Below are positions 17,578-26,647 of a DNA stretch of 64,000 bases, piece after piece. The stretch spans positions 1-64,000 of the forward strand of contig NZ_BJLP01000017.1 in NCBI RefSeq assembly GCF_006538705.1, read 5' to 3'. Made by a program: the position numbers and the translations under genes. Each line of letters starts with the position of its first letter. Within the stretch, counting starts at the first letter, position 1. The notes below the pieces were generated by a model. It was not told the DNA's origin. It did no database searches and was given only the letters and a program-made list of their open reading frames with translations. Origin of the DNA: Cellulomonas uda. Its GTDB lineage: Bacteria; Actinomycetota; Actinomycetes; Actinomycetales; Cellulomonadaceae.

Positions 17578-17905
17578 GGGATCTCCGGTCAGGGTCCCGC
17601 CGGGCGCGCGACGGCGCGGGTGTGCGGCGGTGGTGGGCACGACGACGGTGCGCCGCCCTGGTCCCGACCGGCCGGCACGTGCGACGGGTCAGGCGGGGGC
17701 GACGCGCGGGGCGCCGTGGCCCGAGCAGGCCGCAGCGGCCACCTCGCAGCCTGCGATGCCGTGCATCCGCGTCCCTCTCGTCCCTGCTCGTGCGTGCTCG
17801 TCCGGGCGCGCCCGTAGCCGTCCCTGCCGGCCGTCGCCATTGTGCACCCCGGCGCCGGCGGACCCACCAGGAATACCCGCGGCGCGCGCGGTCGTTGCCG
17901 CTGGC
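17578..17905. other. Divergent intergenic region, no gene seen
   Basis: This 328-nt space lies between the FBP gene (minus) and the Ddn-like gene (plus). It holds the palindrome GGCGCCGGCG and a CACAAT hexamer (minus strand, about 17844) that may be a -10 element for the FBP gene. There is no convincing coding frame and no known RNA motif. Confidence 0.4.
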
Positions 17906-18343
17906 ATGCCGCTGACCGGAGAGTACGAGCCCAGCACGTCGCAGCGCACGCGCGAGCAGGTCGAGCTGTACGAGACGAGCGGGGGGACGCAGGGCACCAC
18001 GCTGAACGGCAAGCCCGTCGTCGTCCTCACGACCGTGGGCGCCTCGTCGGGCAAGCTGCGCAAGAACGCCCTCATGCGCGTCGAGCACGACGGGCGCTAC
18101 GCCGTCGTCGCATCGATGGGCGGCGCACCGCAGCACCCCGCCTGGTACCACAACGTCGTCGCGAACCCGCTGGTCGAACTGCAGGACGGGCCCGTCCGCA
18201 AGGACTACGTCGCGCACGAGGCGACCGGCGAGGAGCGCGACGCGTGGTGGGCGCGCGCCGTCGAGGTGTGGCCCGACTACGACGCGTACGTCACGCGGAC
18301 CTCGCGCACCATCCCCCTGCTCGTGCTCGAGCCCGTCGACTGA
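17906..18343 (+). CDS. Ddn-like deazaflavin (F420)-dependent nitroreductase-family protein
   Basis: A 145-residue split-barrel protein of the Ddn/FDOR-A family, which uses coenzyme F420. Seen: [20 protein letters not shown] (barrel start with the phosphate-contacting TVGxxSGKxRKxP-like motif), [20 protein letters not shown] (the W-Y-H-N signature) and NPLVELQDG. Substrates in the family are quinones or nitroimidazoles; the natural one here is unknown. Start ATG 17906. It converges with the aquaporin gene, leaving only 3 nt between the stop codons. Confidence 0.88.
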   Translation: MPLTGEYEPSTSQRTREQVELYETSGGTQGTTLNGKPVVVLTTVGASSGKLRKNALMRVEHDGRYAVVASMGGAPQHPAWYHNVVANPLVELQDGPVRKDYVAHEATGEERDAWWARAVEVWPDYDAYVTRTSRTIPLLVLEPVD

Positions 18344-18346
18344 CGG

Positions 18347-19084
18347 TCAGCCGAGCAGCAGCTTCCAGCCGCCCACGCCGACGAGACCCGCGAGCATCGG
18401 CGCCGCGACCGGCACCCAGCCGTAGCGCCAGTCCGAGCTGCCCTTGTGCTTCAGCGGGAGCAGCGCGTGCACGATGCGCGGGCCCAGGTCACGCGCCGGG
18501 TTGAGCGCCGGACCCGTCGGGCCGCCCAGCCCCGCGACGAGACCCCAGACCAGGAAGCCCAGCGCCAGGTGCGCGAGCCCCGGCTCGTCCCTCGTGAGCG
18601 GCGAGTGCACGATCGCGAGCGCGCACGAGAACAGCACCACCGAGCCGAGCAGCTCGTTCGCGAAGCCGTTGAGCCGCGAGCGCGCCGCGTTGACCGTGGA
18701 GAACGTCGCGAGGATGTCGTCCGGGTCGTCGGTCAGGTCGTAGTACGGCTTGTGGGTCGCGACGATCGCGAGCTGCCCCGCCATCGCGCCCAGCAGCTGC
18801 GCGATCACGTACGGTGCGACCTGCGCCCACGGGAACAGGCCCCACGCCGCGAGGCCGACCGTGAACGCCGGGTTGATGTGGTTGCCGCTGACCCCGCCGA
18901 ACATGAGCGCCGGGATCATCACGCCGAACCCGTAGCCCATCGCGATCAGCGACCAGCCGCCGCGGTACCCCTTCGAGCCCTTGAGGTGGACGTTCGCGAC
19001 CGTCCCGTTGCCGAGGATGATGAGGATCGCGGTGCCGATGAACTCGCAGGCCACGCGCGTCATGAGGTCGTAAGAGGGGTCCAC
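18347..19084 (-). CDS. MIP-family channel (aquaglyceroporin type)
   Basis: A 245-residue membrane channel with six predicted helices and both NPA boxes: HINPAFTVG near residue 69 and ALNPARDLG near 190. The Asp after the second NPAR is typical for glycerol facilitators rather than strict water channels, so glycerol or small polyols are the likely cargo. GTG 19084 is chosen (VDPSYDLMTRVACEFIGTA). No glycerol kinase or dehydrogenase gene is adjacent. Longer upstream reading frames run antisense through the HNH gene and were not accepted. Confidence 0.9.
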   Translation of the reverse strand: MDPSYDLMTRVACEFIGTAILIILGNGTVANVHLKGSKGYRGGWSLIAMGYGFGVMIPALMFGGVSGNHINPAFTVGLAAWGLFPWAQVAPYVIAQLLGAMAGQLAIVATHKPYYDLTDDPDDILATFSTVNAARSRLNGFANELLGSVVLFSCALAIVHSPLTRDEPGLAHLALGFLVWGLVAGLGGPTGPALNPARDLGPRIVHALLPLKHKGSSDWRYGWVPVAAPMLAGLVGVGGWKLLLG

Positions 19085-19130
19085 GTGCCCAGCGTGGCAG
19101 GCCGAGCGCCGTGCCGCGACGAGGCACGAC

Positions 19131-19925
19131 GTGCGTGTCCCGCCGCGACCCGACCCCAGCCGCCCGGGTCGTCGTGGTCCTCCACCGGTCGCCGCGCCCG
19201 CCGGCCGCGCCCACCCGCACACCGCGAGGCTGCTGCCCGTGCGCGGTGGCTGGCCCTGGTGGACCGGGTGGACGGTGGTCCTCGTGCTCGCGCTCGTCGT
19301 CGGGCTCGGTGTGCCCGTGCTGCTGCGCGAGCGCGCCGCCGCACGCTGGCCCGTCACCGCCGCGGACCTCGTCGACGGCCGCACGGCGCTCGCCGCGCTC
19401 GTCGTCGGGACCCCGCGGCACGTCCCCCCGTACGACCGCGCGCGGTTCGGCACCGCGTGGGCGGACGTCGACCGCAACGGGTGTTCCACGCGCGACGACG
19501 TGCTGCGCCGCGACCTGACCGCCGTGCGGCTCGACACCGACGGGTGCACCGTCCTGGCCGGTGTGCTCGACGACCCGTACACCGCGCGGGTCGTCGAGTT
19601 CCGGCGCGGCCCGGGCTCCGCCGACGTGCAGGTGGACCACGTGGTCGCGCTCGCCGACGCGTGGGCCGCCGGTGCCGACGCGTGGGACCCGCCCGCGCGC
19701 GAGCGGTTCGCCAACGACCCCGCCAACCTGCTCGCCGTCGACGGTCGGGCCAACCAGGACAAGGGCGCCGCCGACGCGTCCGACTGGCTGCCCCCCGACC
19801 CCGGCTACGCGTGCGTCTACGCGCTGCGTCAGATCCGCGTGAAGTCCGCCTACGCCCTGCGCGTCACCCCACCCGAGCGCGACGCCCTGTCCCAAGCCCT
19901 CACCACCTGCCACACCACCCCCTGA
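19131..19925 (+). CDS. Membrane-anchored HNH nuclease-family protein (DUF1524 type)
   Basis: About 264 residues. A single membrane helix lies at about 46-66 (WTVVLVLALVVGLGVPVLL). The exported or tethered domain has DRARFGTAWADVDRNGCSTR, DGCTVLAGVLDDPYTARVV and the His-Asn core QVDHVVALADAWAAGAD, ERFANDPANLLAVDG, NQDKGAADASDWLPP, which is the DUF1524/GmrSD C-terminal-like HNH pattern. Actinobacterial secreted versions are thought to be nucleases that degrade extracellular DNA; that is inferred. The extended Pro/Arg-rich N-terminus suggests that the true start may be later than 19131, for example near the VRGGWPWW segment. No immunity partner or secretion genes adjoin it. Confidence 0.8.
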   Translation: MRVPPRPDPSRPGRRGPPPVAAPAGRAHPHTARLLPVRGGWPWWTGWTVVLVLALVVGLGVPVLLRERAAARWPVTAADLVDGRTALAALVVGTPRHVPPYDRARFGTAWADVDRNGCSTRDDVLRRDLTAVRLDTDGCTVLAGVLDDPYTARVVEFRRGPGSADVQVDHVVALADAWAAGADAWDPPARERFANDPANLLAVDGRANQDKGAADASDWLPPDPGYACVYALRQIRVKSAYALRVTPPERDALSQALTTCHTTP

Positions 19926-19987
19926 CCCACCCCCGCCGGCCCCCGCCGCCGCCGCCCGCCGCCCAGGCCGGCCACGCCAGCCACGCC

Positions 19988-20610
19988 GAGACCGTCATCG
20001 CTCGCGGTATCCATCCCCAAACCCGGAGCAACCCCGGGGTCACGCGGGATCCCAGCGACGAGACCGCCATCACTCGCGGTATCCGTCCGCAAACCCGGAG
20101 CAACCCCGGGCTCGCGAACCCCGCCGACGAGACCGCCATCGCTCGCGGGATCCGACCCCATAACCGGAGCAATCACGGGGTCACGCGGGACCCCACCGAC
20201 GAGACCGCCATCGCTCGCGGTATCCGTCCGCAAACCCGGAGCAACCCCGGGCTCGCGCTGGATCCCGTCGACGAGACCGCCATCGCTCGCGGGATCCGAC
20301 CCCATAACCGGAGCAATCACGGGGTCGCGCGGGATCCCGGCGACGAGACCGCCATGGCTCGCGCAATCCGACCCGAGACCCGGAGCAACCACGGGCTCGC
20401 GGGATCCCATCGACGAGACCGCCATCGCTCGCGGAATCCATCCCCATACCCGGAGCAACCACGGGGTCGCGCGGGATGCCGCCGACGAGACCGCCATCGC
20501 TCGCGTAATCCAGCCCGAGACCCGGAGTAACCGCGGGGGCGCGCGGGATGTCCTTGACGAGACCGTCATCGCTCGCGGTATCAGGCGTCGGAGCCGGAGG
20601 AAGGGCGGGG
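19988..20610. repeat. Tandem array of nine 72-bp units
   Basis: Units begin with GAGACCGCCATCGCTCGCGG or close variants at 19988, 20060, 20129, 20201, 20273, 20345, 20415, 20487 and 20559. Unit lengths are 72, 69, 72, 72, 72, 70, 72, 72 and a degenerate last one. Each unit has a GAGACC head, a variable middle around CCGGAGCAA, and a tail GCGGGATCCC-GAC. Units 2-3 and 4-5 are near-identical pairs of two subtypes (CAACCCCGGGCT type and CAATCACGGGGT type), which implies that a 144-bp pair was duplicated. The array fills the space between two convergent genes. The 69- and 70-bp units break both possible reading frames, so it is unlikely to be coding. There are no spacers, so it is not a CRISPR array. 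Confidence 0.9.
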
Positions 20611-20660
20611 TCAGGGGACAGGGAGTCAGGGGGTCAGGAATGGAGGGTCAGGGGTCAGGA
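20611..20660. repeat. G-rich TCAGGG-type simple repeat
   Basis: Directly after the 72-bp array, the motif GTCAGGG or GTCAGGA recurs about five times within 50 nt and runs into the stop codon of the DUF2993 gene at 20655. On the plus strand this gives many short G-runs. Confidence 0.6.
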
Positions 20661-21356
20661 GGGTGGGGGGATCGTGACGTCGGTGCCGGAGGCGGTGATG
20701 CGCAGGCCGGCGGGGTCGACGACGGCGTCGGTGAGCACGAGCCCCTCGGGGAGGCCCTCGATCGGGACCTCGAGGCCGGTGAGCCGGCCCGACACGTCCT
20801 GCGGCAGCAGCGTCGGGTCGAGCTCGACGCCGCCGACCGACACGCTCCCGAGGTCGACGAGCAGCCTGCCGTCGACCACGCGCGGCGTGAGCGTCGCGAC
20901 GAGCGGCAGCCCCAGCGCGGTGCCACGCAGCTCGAGCTCGTCCCCCTGGACACCGACCTCGACGTCGAGCTCGGTGCGCTGCGTGACGAGGTCCTGCACG
21001 GACGCGGCCGGGACGATCGCGTGCACGTCGACGTGGTCCATCCGCTGCGGGCCGGTGGTGGACACCCCGCGCGCGGCGATGGCCAGGTCCGTCATCGCGA
21101 CGCCGCCGAGCGTCGCACCGTCGAGCCGGATGTCGACGTCGTCGATCCGGCCCGCGGCGAGCTGGGTGAGCACGGGGAACCCGCCGACCTCGACGCGGGG
21201 CTCCCCCACGGGGTCCTCGACGCGCGCGGTGAACCCGTCGGCGACCGCCTGCTCCACGCGTGCGGCAGCGATGCGGTCGACCACGACGAGCGCGAGGACC
21301 ACGACGAGCAGGCCGACCACCGCGACCGCCCACCGGGCCCTCCGTCTCGCACGCAT
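20655..21356 (-). CDS. LmeA-like phospholipid-binding protein (DUF2993)
   Basis: A 233-residue single-pass protein. After MRARRRAR comes a membrane helix (about 9-30), then an extracytoplasmic DUF2993 domain with internal symmetry: VEDPVGEPRVEVGGFPVLTQ, AAGRIDDVDIRLDGATLGGV, LEVPIEGLPEGLVLTDAVVD. In mycobacteria, LmeA of this family acts in the periplasm in lipomannan elongation; most others are uncharacterised. ATG 21356 is chosen; a GTG at 21365 in the same frame is possible. The gene ends in the simple repeat that follows the 72-bp array. Confidence 0.8.
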   Translation of the reverse strand: MRARRRARWAVAVVGLLVVVLALVVVDRIAAARVEQAVADGFTARVEDPVGEPRVEVGGFPVLTQLAAGRIDDVDIRLDGATLGGVAMTDLAIAARGVSTTGPQRMDHVDVHAIVPAASVQDLVTQRTELDVEVGVQGDELELRGTALGLPLVATLTPRVVDGRLLVDLGSVSVGGVELDPTLLPQDVSGRLTGLEVPIEGLPEGLVLTDAVVDPAGLRITASGTDVTIPPPS

Positions 21357-21634
21357 GCGCTCCACGCTAGGTGCAGTCCCCGGCAACCCGCCCGGCGGCG
21401 CTCGTCCGCGGATGCAGCGCGTCCAGTCGGGTCACGGCGGGGCCGGGCGCACGTCGGGCATCTCGCTCGGACCGCCCACCGCGCCTGTCACCAGCGTCTT
21501 CGCGCGCCGGGCGCCGGGCGTGCAGCTCCCTGACACACGCTGTGGGCCCCCGCCGCCAGGTGCGTGATTTGTGTGGCGCACGTCACGTCCCGCACCTAGC
21601 CTGGATGCCGAAGGACCATGACGAAGGACGCCCG

Positions 21635-22057
21635 ATGATGTGGGTTCTGCTGCTGATCAGCGTTCTGCTCCCGGCGGTCCTCTTCGGGACGATGATGTCG
21701 CTGTTCCCCGGGGAGGACGAGCCGCCGCGATGGCGCACGGCCCTGGCCCGGGTGTTCGAGCGGTGGGCTCAGGCGCTGCGTCGGCCCGAGCCGCTCGAGC
21801 CGCCCGCCGACCCGTTCGACGCGCTGTGGGTGCAGGACCGCCTGACGAAGGTCGCGGACCACGTGCGCCGGCTCGAGCTCGACACGCGGGGGTACGCGCG
21901 GGCGGAGCGGATCATCGCCTCGCAGCTCGCGTACGACCAGCTGCTGGCGAAGGCGTGCACGCTCGCCGGTGTCCAGGTCGAGGAGAGCCCGCTCGGCGAC
22001 CCGGCCGAACGCTTCCGCGAGGAGGTCGAGCTCACGTCGCGCGGCTGGTCGTGGTGA
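21635..22057 (+). CDS. Small membrane-anchored protein of unknown function
   Basis: A 140-residue protein that I do not recognise. An N-terminal membrane segment (WVLLLISVLLPAVLFGTMMS) is followed by a charged cytoplasmic part with Pro-Glu repeats (RRPEPLEPPADPFD) and a helical C-terminal half (VQDRLTKVADHVRRLELD, YARAERIIASQLAYDQLLAK). The start ATG 21635 has AAGGA about 8 nt upstream; an in-frame ATG at 21605 is disfavoured because a TAGCCT hexamer (21596-21601) right before it would place the transcript start inside. It converges with sbcC, and the space between contains CCGGGCGG/CCGCCCGG arms. Confidence 0.65.
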   Translation: MMWVLLLISVLLPAVLFGTMMSLFPGEDEPPRWRTALARVFERWAQALRRPEPLEPPADPFDALWVQDRLTKVADHVRRLELDTRGYARAERIIASQLAYDQLLAKACTLAGVQVEESPLGDPAERFREEVELTSRGWSW

Positions 22058-22073
22058 GCCCCCGGGCGGCCGG

Positions 22074-25000
22074 TCAGCCCGCCCGGACGGTGAGGGTGCT
22101 GGGCCCGGTGGCGGTGCGCCGCACCTCGACGCGGTCCGCGATGGTCTGCTTGAGCGCGTCGACGTGCGACACCACGCCGACGACCCGCCCGCCCGCGCGC
22201 AGCCGGTCGAGCTCGGCGAGCACCTGGTCGAGCGTGTGCGGGTCGAGCGAGCCGAACCCCTCGTCGACGAACAGCGTGCCCAGGTCGATGCCGCCCGCCT
22301 CGGCCGTGACCACGTCGGCCATGCCGAGCGCGAGGCACAGCGACACGTAGAACGTCTCGCCGCCGGACAGGGTGCGCGGGTCGCGCTGCTGCTCGGTGTG
22401 GTGGTCGAGCACGCGCATCGCGAGGCCGCGGCGACGCGAGCTCACGTCCTCCTTGGCGTCGCTGCGCACGAGCTCGTACCGGCCGTCGGACATCGCACCG
22501 AGCCGCGCGTTGGCCGCGGCGACGACGTCCTCGAACCGCCGGACGAGCACGTACGTGGCGAGCGACAGCGCGTGGTCGTTGTCCGATCCCGTGCCCGACG
22601 CGAGCCCCGCGAGCCGAAGCACGGGCGCGGCGTCGCCGAGGCACCGCACGTGCTCGGCGAGCGCGCTGAGCACGCCGTGCGCGGCGCGCTGCGCGGCGTC
22701 GGCGCGGGAGGCGGAGACCCCGGCGCGCGCGGTGGCCGCCTGGGCGACCTCGGCGGCGGCCCGCTCGGCCTGCAGCACCAGCTCGACGTCGGGCACCGTG
22801 CCCTCGGCCACGTCCGCGAGCAGCGGCTCGTCGGCGAGCTCGGCGAGCCCCGTCCGCACGCGGGCGAGTGCGGCCTCGTGCTGCCGGACCAGCCGGTCCA
22901 GCGCGTCGGCCTGGTCGTCCGCCAGGTCGGCGGCGCGGGCCGCGTCGGCATCCGCGAAACCGTGCTCGGCGAGCGCGGACTCGAGCTCACGCGTGCGGCG
23001 CACGAGGTCCCCGCCGGTGGCGGCGACGGCCTCGAGCGCCCGGCGCAGGTCCGCCGCCGTGGCGGCCCGCTCGACGAGCGCGGCGTGCCGCGCGGCGACG
23101 GTCGGGTGCTCGCCCCGCGCGAGCGCGACCCCGGCCTCCGCCGCGGCGAGCTCGCCGGTCCGCACGTCCACCAGCACCGCGGCGCTGTCCCGCCCGGCGA
23201 CCGCGAGCGCCCGTGCGCGGCGGCGGACCTCGGTCTCCTCGTCGTGGGCCGCGAGCCGTGCGGCGAGCCGGTCGGCCTCGACGACGGCCGCGCGCGCCTC
23301 GTCGAGGGCGCGGCCGGCCCGCACCAGCGCGTCCCGCGCCTCGTCCGGTGTGGTGCCGTCGGTCGCCTCGCGTGCGGCCGCTGCCTCCGCCTGGACGCGC
23401 ACGAGCACCTCGCGCGCGGCGACGAGCGCCGCCTCGGCCTGCCGCGCGTCGGCCTCCGCGGCGGCGACCTCGTCGGCCGTCACGTGGTCCGCGCCCAGTG
23501 CGGCGGGCCGCGGGTGCTCGGCGCTGCCACACACCGGGCAGTCCTCGCCCGGGACCAGGGCGTCCGCGAGCTCGCCCGCGAGCCCGGCGATGCGCGCCAG
23601 CCGCGCGCTCGCCGCCGCGTGCACGGCCGCCTGCGCGCCGCGCCCGGCGTGCGCGACCTGCGCCTGAGCCGTCTCCTCGCGGACCAGCAGCGCCGCGAGC
23701 TGCTCGTGGGCCTGCGCGCGCAGCCGCGCGGCCTCGACCGCGACCGCCGCGTCCGCCTCGGACGTGCCCTGCGCGCGCGCCGCGGCGAGCGCCTCGGCGA
23801 GGGCCGCCGCCTCGGTGGGGCGCTGGGCGAGCCACGCGTCGTGCGCGGCGATCTCCGTCTCGCGGTCCTCGACTGCGCCGCGTGCCTGCGTCACGGCCGC
23901 GCGCAGCGCCTGCAGCGACGCCTCGGTCGCCACGTCCCGCTCGAGCCCTGCTGCCGTGCGCACGGCCTCGTCGTGCGCGGCCACGAGCCGCTCGACCCCG
24001 GGGCCGTCCGCCCCGGGCACCGGGTCGCCGCCGTCGACGAGCCCCGCGAGGTCCGTCGGTGCGACGTCCCGCGCGGCGACGAACGCCTTGGCCGCGGCGT
24101 CCCACGCCGACGACGCGAGCCCGACCGCCCGCAGCAGGGGCCGCACGGCGCGCGCGGCCCGGGCCGACGCCAGCCGGCGGGCCGCCTCCCGCTGCGCGTC
24201 CTGCGCCGCGACCAGCGCCGCGAGCTCGGCGCGCAGCCGGTCGCGCTGCTCGGCGAGCCGCACGGTGCGCCGCCCGGCCTCGGCCGCGGTGCGCGCGGCC
24301 TCGAGCGCGGCCGTCGCCTGGTCCGCCTCCGCCCGGTCACGCTCGGCCTGCGCCACGAGTGCGGCCAGCGGCACGGCGAGCGCCCGCTCGGCGTCGTCCA
24401 CGGCCCCGCGTCCGGCGAGGACCCCCGTGACCGCGTCGCGCGACTGCGTGAGCTCGTCGTCCAGCCCCGCGGCACCCGCGAGCTGCGCGACACGCTCCTG
24501 CACGGTGCGTCGCGTCGCGTCCGTCGCACGGTCGGCCTCGCGGCGCATCTCGACGAGCCGCGCCTGCATCCGCTCGTACACCTCGGTGCCGAAGATCTTC
24601 TGCAGCAGGCTGCGCCGGTCCTCGGGGTCCGCGCGCAGGAAACGCGCGAACTCGCCCTGCGGCAGCACGATCGTCTGGACGAACTGCGCCCGGTCCAGCC
24701 CGACGAGCCGCTGGATCTCGGCGCCCACCTCGTCGAGCCGGGTCGAGAGCATCTCGCCCGCGGGCTCGTCGTCGACTCCGGCCGCACCGCTGTCCCCCGT
24801 CAGCCGCCACAGCCGCACCGACGCCTGCTGCCGCACGGTGCCGGTGCCGCGCCTCTTGGCGCGGTCGAACGCGGGCGTCCGGCGCACGCGGTACCGCCCG
24901 GCCGCGACCTCGAAGACGAGGTCGACGAACGTCTCGGTGTCGTCGTCCGCGTACGCCGAGCGCACCCGGTCACCGCTCGCGTCGGCGGAGGCGACCTTGC

Positions 25001-25160
25001 CGTACAGCGCGAACACGACCGCGTCGATGAGGGTCGACTTGCCCGCACCCGTCGGGCCCTCGAGCAGGAACAGCCCCGACGAGCCGAGCGCCGCGAAGTC
25101 CACGGTGTGCCGGTCCGCGAACGGCCCGACGGCCTGCAGGGTCAACGACAGCAGACGCAT
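22074..25160 (-). CDS. sbcC: SbcC, SMC-like ATPase of the SbcCD nuclease
   Basis: A 1028-residue Rad50-like protein. Seen: N-terminal Walker A EGPTGAGKSTLID (about 34-46), Q-loop QTIVLPQGEFARFLRADPED, long Ala/Glu/Arg-rich coiled-coil arms, the central zinc hook EDCPVCGSAEHPRPA near residue 540, and the C-terminal signature LSGGETFYVSLCLALG, then Walker B LFVDEGFGSLDP. With SbcD it opens hairpin and protein-blocked DNA ends, feeding double-strand break repair and removing palindromes. Its ATG overlaps the sbcD stop by 4 nt (ATGA). The 72-bp array with hairpin-forming units lies about 1.5 kb away. Confidence 0.95.
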   Translation of the reverse strand: MRLLSLTLQAVGPFADRHTVDFAALGSSGLFLLEGPTGAGKSTLIDAVVFALYGKVASADASGDRVRSAYADDDTETFVDLVFEVAAGRYRVRRTPAFDRAKRRGTGTVRQQASVRLWRLTGDSGAAGVDDEPAGEMLSTRLDEVGAEIQRLVGLDRAQFVQTIVLPQGEFARFLRADPEDRRSLLQKIFGTEVYERMQARLVEMRREADRATDATRRTVQERVAQLAGAAGLDDELTQSRDAVTGVLAGRGAVDDAERALAVPLAALVAQAERDRAEADQATAALEAARTAAEAGRRTVRLAEQRDRLRAELAALVAAQDAQREAARRLASARAARAVRPLLRAVGLASSAWDAAAKAFVAARDVAPTDLAGLVDGGDPVPGADGPGVERLVAAHDEAVRTAAGLERDVATEASLQALRAAVTQARGAVEDRETEIAAHDAWLAQRPTEAAALAEALAAARAQGTSEADAAVAVEAARLRAQAHEQLAALLVREETAQAQVAHAGRGAQAAVHAAASARLARIAGLAGELADALVPGEDCPVCGSAEHPRPAALGADHVTADEVAAAEADARQAEAALVAAREVLVRVQAEAAAAREATDGTTPDEARDALVRAGRALDEARAAVVEADRLAARLAAHDEETEVRRRARALAVAGRDSAAVLVDVRTGELAAAEAGVALARGEHPTVAARHAALVERAATAADLRRALEAVAATGGDLVRRTRELESALAEHGFADADAARAADLADDQADALDRLVRQHEAALARVRTGLAELADEPLLADVAEGTVPDVELVLQAERAAAEVAQAATARAGVSASRADAAQRAAHGVLSALAEHVRCLGDAAPVLRLAGLASGTGSDNDHALSLATYVLVRRFEDVVAAANARLGAMSDGRYELVRSDAKEDVSSRRRGLAMRVLDHHTEQQRDPRTLSGGETFYVSLCLALGMADVVTAEAGGIDLGTLFVDEGFGSLDPHTLDQVLAELDRLRAGGRVVGVVSHVDALKQTIADRVEVRRTATGPSTLTVRAG

Positions 25161-26332
25161 CAGGCGCTCCGCTCCGCGGCGGCCGCGTGCTCGTACGCGG
25201 CGCGCAGCACCGCGAGCTCGTCGGCGTCCGGGCGCGCGCCGCTCACGTGCGCCACGAAGTCGCACGCGACCTCGACCGGGTCGGCCGCGGCCGTCACCGC
25301 CCGCAGCACGGTGCCCTGCGAGGTCTGCGGGGGCCGGTGCTGCACGACGAGCGCGTGCGGGAACCGGGCGCGCACCCGCGCGTACAGGTCGTCGGGCCGC
25401 CGCTCGTCGGTCACGACGACCCGCACCCAGTCGCCCACGTGCGGCTCACCCGCGGCGCCCAGCAGGTCCGCGAGCTCGCCGGTGACGTCCGCGAGCCGCC
25501 GCGGCACGGGCGCGGGCACCAGCTCGGTACGCACCTCGTCGGACGACAGGTCGACGAGCACGCTCGACTTGGTGTGCCGCTGCTCGGAGAACGAGTACGC
25601 CAGCGGCGAGCCGCTGTAGCGCATCGTCGTCCCCGCGGGCCCGGTCACCACCTGCGGCCCGTGCAGGTGCCCGAGCGCGACGTAGTCCACACCGCCCAGG
25701 ACGTGCGACGCGACGTGGTCGACCCCGCCCACCCGGATGTCCCGCTCGGACTCGCTCGCGACCCCGCCGACGACGAACGCGTGCGCGGCCACCACGCTGC
25801 GCGGCCGCACGGATCCCGCCGGACGCGCGGCCAGGTCGGCGCGCACGCGCGCCATCGCGGCGGCGGTGACGGCCTCGTGCGAGCGCGCGAGGGGCGCCGC
25901 ACCCGGCTCGGCCAGCTCGGTGCGGACCGAGTCCGGGTCGAGGTACGGCAAGCCGTACACGAGCAGCGCACGCCCCTCGTCGTCGACCACCTCGACGGGG
26001 CGGGCGAGCGACGCGACGCGGGTGCGCAGCTGCACGCGCTCGCGCATCAGCGCGGCCCCGAACCCCAGGCGCGTCGCGGAGTCGTGGTTGCCGGAGGTGA
26101 GGACCACGGTCGTGGAGCCGGCGAGCCGGGCGAGCGTCTCGGACAGCAGCGTGACGGCCTCCACGGGCGGGATCGCACGGTCGTACACGTCCCCCGCGAC
26201 GACGACCGCGTCGACGGCCTCGGAGCGCACCACGTCGACCAGGTGGTCCAGGTACGCCGCCTGGTGGTCGAGCAGGTCGACCCCGTGCAGCGACCGGCCC
26301 AGGTGCCAGTCGGAGGTGTGCAGGATCCGCAT
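25160..26332 (-). CDS. sbcD: SbcD, Mre11-like nuclease subunit
   Basis: A 390-residue metallophosphoesterase with the full set of manganese motifs: HTSDWHLGRS (4-13), VVVAGDVYDRAIPP, VLTSGNHDSATRLG, VAAHAFVVGG, and YVALGHLHGPQVV. A C-terminal capping domain follows. It is the nuclease partner of SbcC, encoded immediately downstream with a 4-nt overlap, so the pair is translated together. The start ATG 26332 gives the canonical MRILHTSDWHLG N-terminus; longer frames upstream are not supported. Confidence 0.95.
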   Translation of the reverse strand: MRILHTSDWHLGRSLHGVDLLDHQAAYLDHLVDVVRSEAVDAVVVAGDVYDRAIPPVEAVTLLSETLARLAGSTTVVLTSGNHDSATRLGFGAALMRERVQLRTRVASLARPVEVVDDEGRALLVYGLPYLDPDSVRTELAEPGAAPLARSHEAVTAAAMARVRADLAARPAGSVRPRSVVAAHAFVVGGVASESERDIRVGGVDHVASHVLGGVDYVALGHLHGPQVVTGPAGTTMRYSGSPLAYSFSEQRHTKSSVLVDLSSDEVRTELVPAPVPRRLADVTGELADLLGAAGEPHVGDWVRVVVTDERRPDDLYARVRARFPHALVVQHRPPQTSQGTVLRAVTAAADPVEVACDFVAHVSGARPDADELAVLRAAYEHAAAAERSA

Positions 26333-26647
26333 GTCCCGGACCGTATCCGCCGCCGCCGACACTCCCGCGGGGACAGGCCGCGGCCGCACGTTTTCGCCCC
26401 CGGCCGGGTCCACCGCGCTCCCCACCCCAGGGCGGGGTCGGCGCGCGCGTCCGACCTGCACATCCGCTCGCGCGCAGGAGGTTGTCGGCCTCTGGGAGGA
26501 TTCGTCGGGTCGCACCGCTCGAGAAGTTCATCCCCCAGGGGGACCTCACGGCGACCCGCGCTTCGGCAAGGTATGCCCTGCGTGCCGCGGGAATCCAGGT
26601 CGACCGGACCAGGGGCGGCGCGCGACCCAGACAGGGGGTTTTCTCGT
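26333..26647. other. Divergent intergenic region, sbcD / S33 peptidase
   Basis: 315 nt without a supported gene. It holds the promoters of sbcD (minus) and of the secreted peptidase (plus). The ribosome site of the latter, CAGGGGG, is 10 nt before its ATG. The inverted motif CCCCCAGGGGG at about 26531-26541 may be regulatory. No RNA gene was recognised. Confidence 0.4.

Noticed and set aside
19850-20569. A 239-codon minus-strand frame through the 72-bp array with 24-residue repeats (for example SDGGLVxGIPRDP)
   Set aside because: The 69- and 70-bp units shift the frame within the array, no signal or domain is seen, and the frame runs into the end of the HNH gene. Kept as a noncoding array, though a repeat protein cannot be fully excluded.
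19988-20610. CRISPR array
   Set aside because: Units are contiguous with no unique spacers, the period is too long for a repeat, and no cas gene is present.
22868-24430. Arg/Ala-rich frame antisense to sbcC
   Set aside because: Pure compositional shadow of the SbcC coiled-coil coding sequence.
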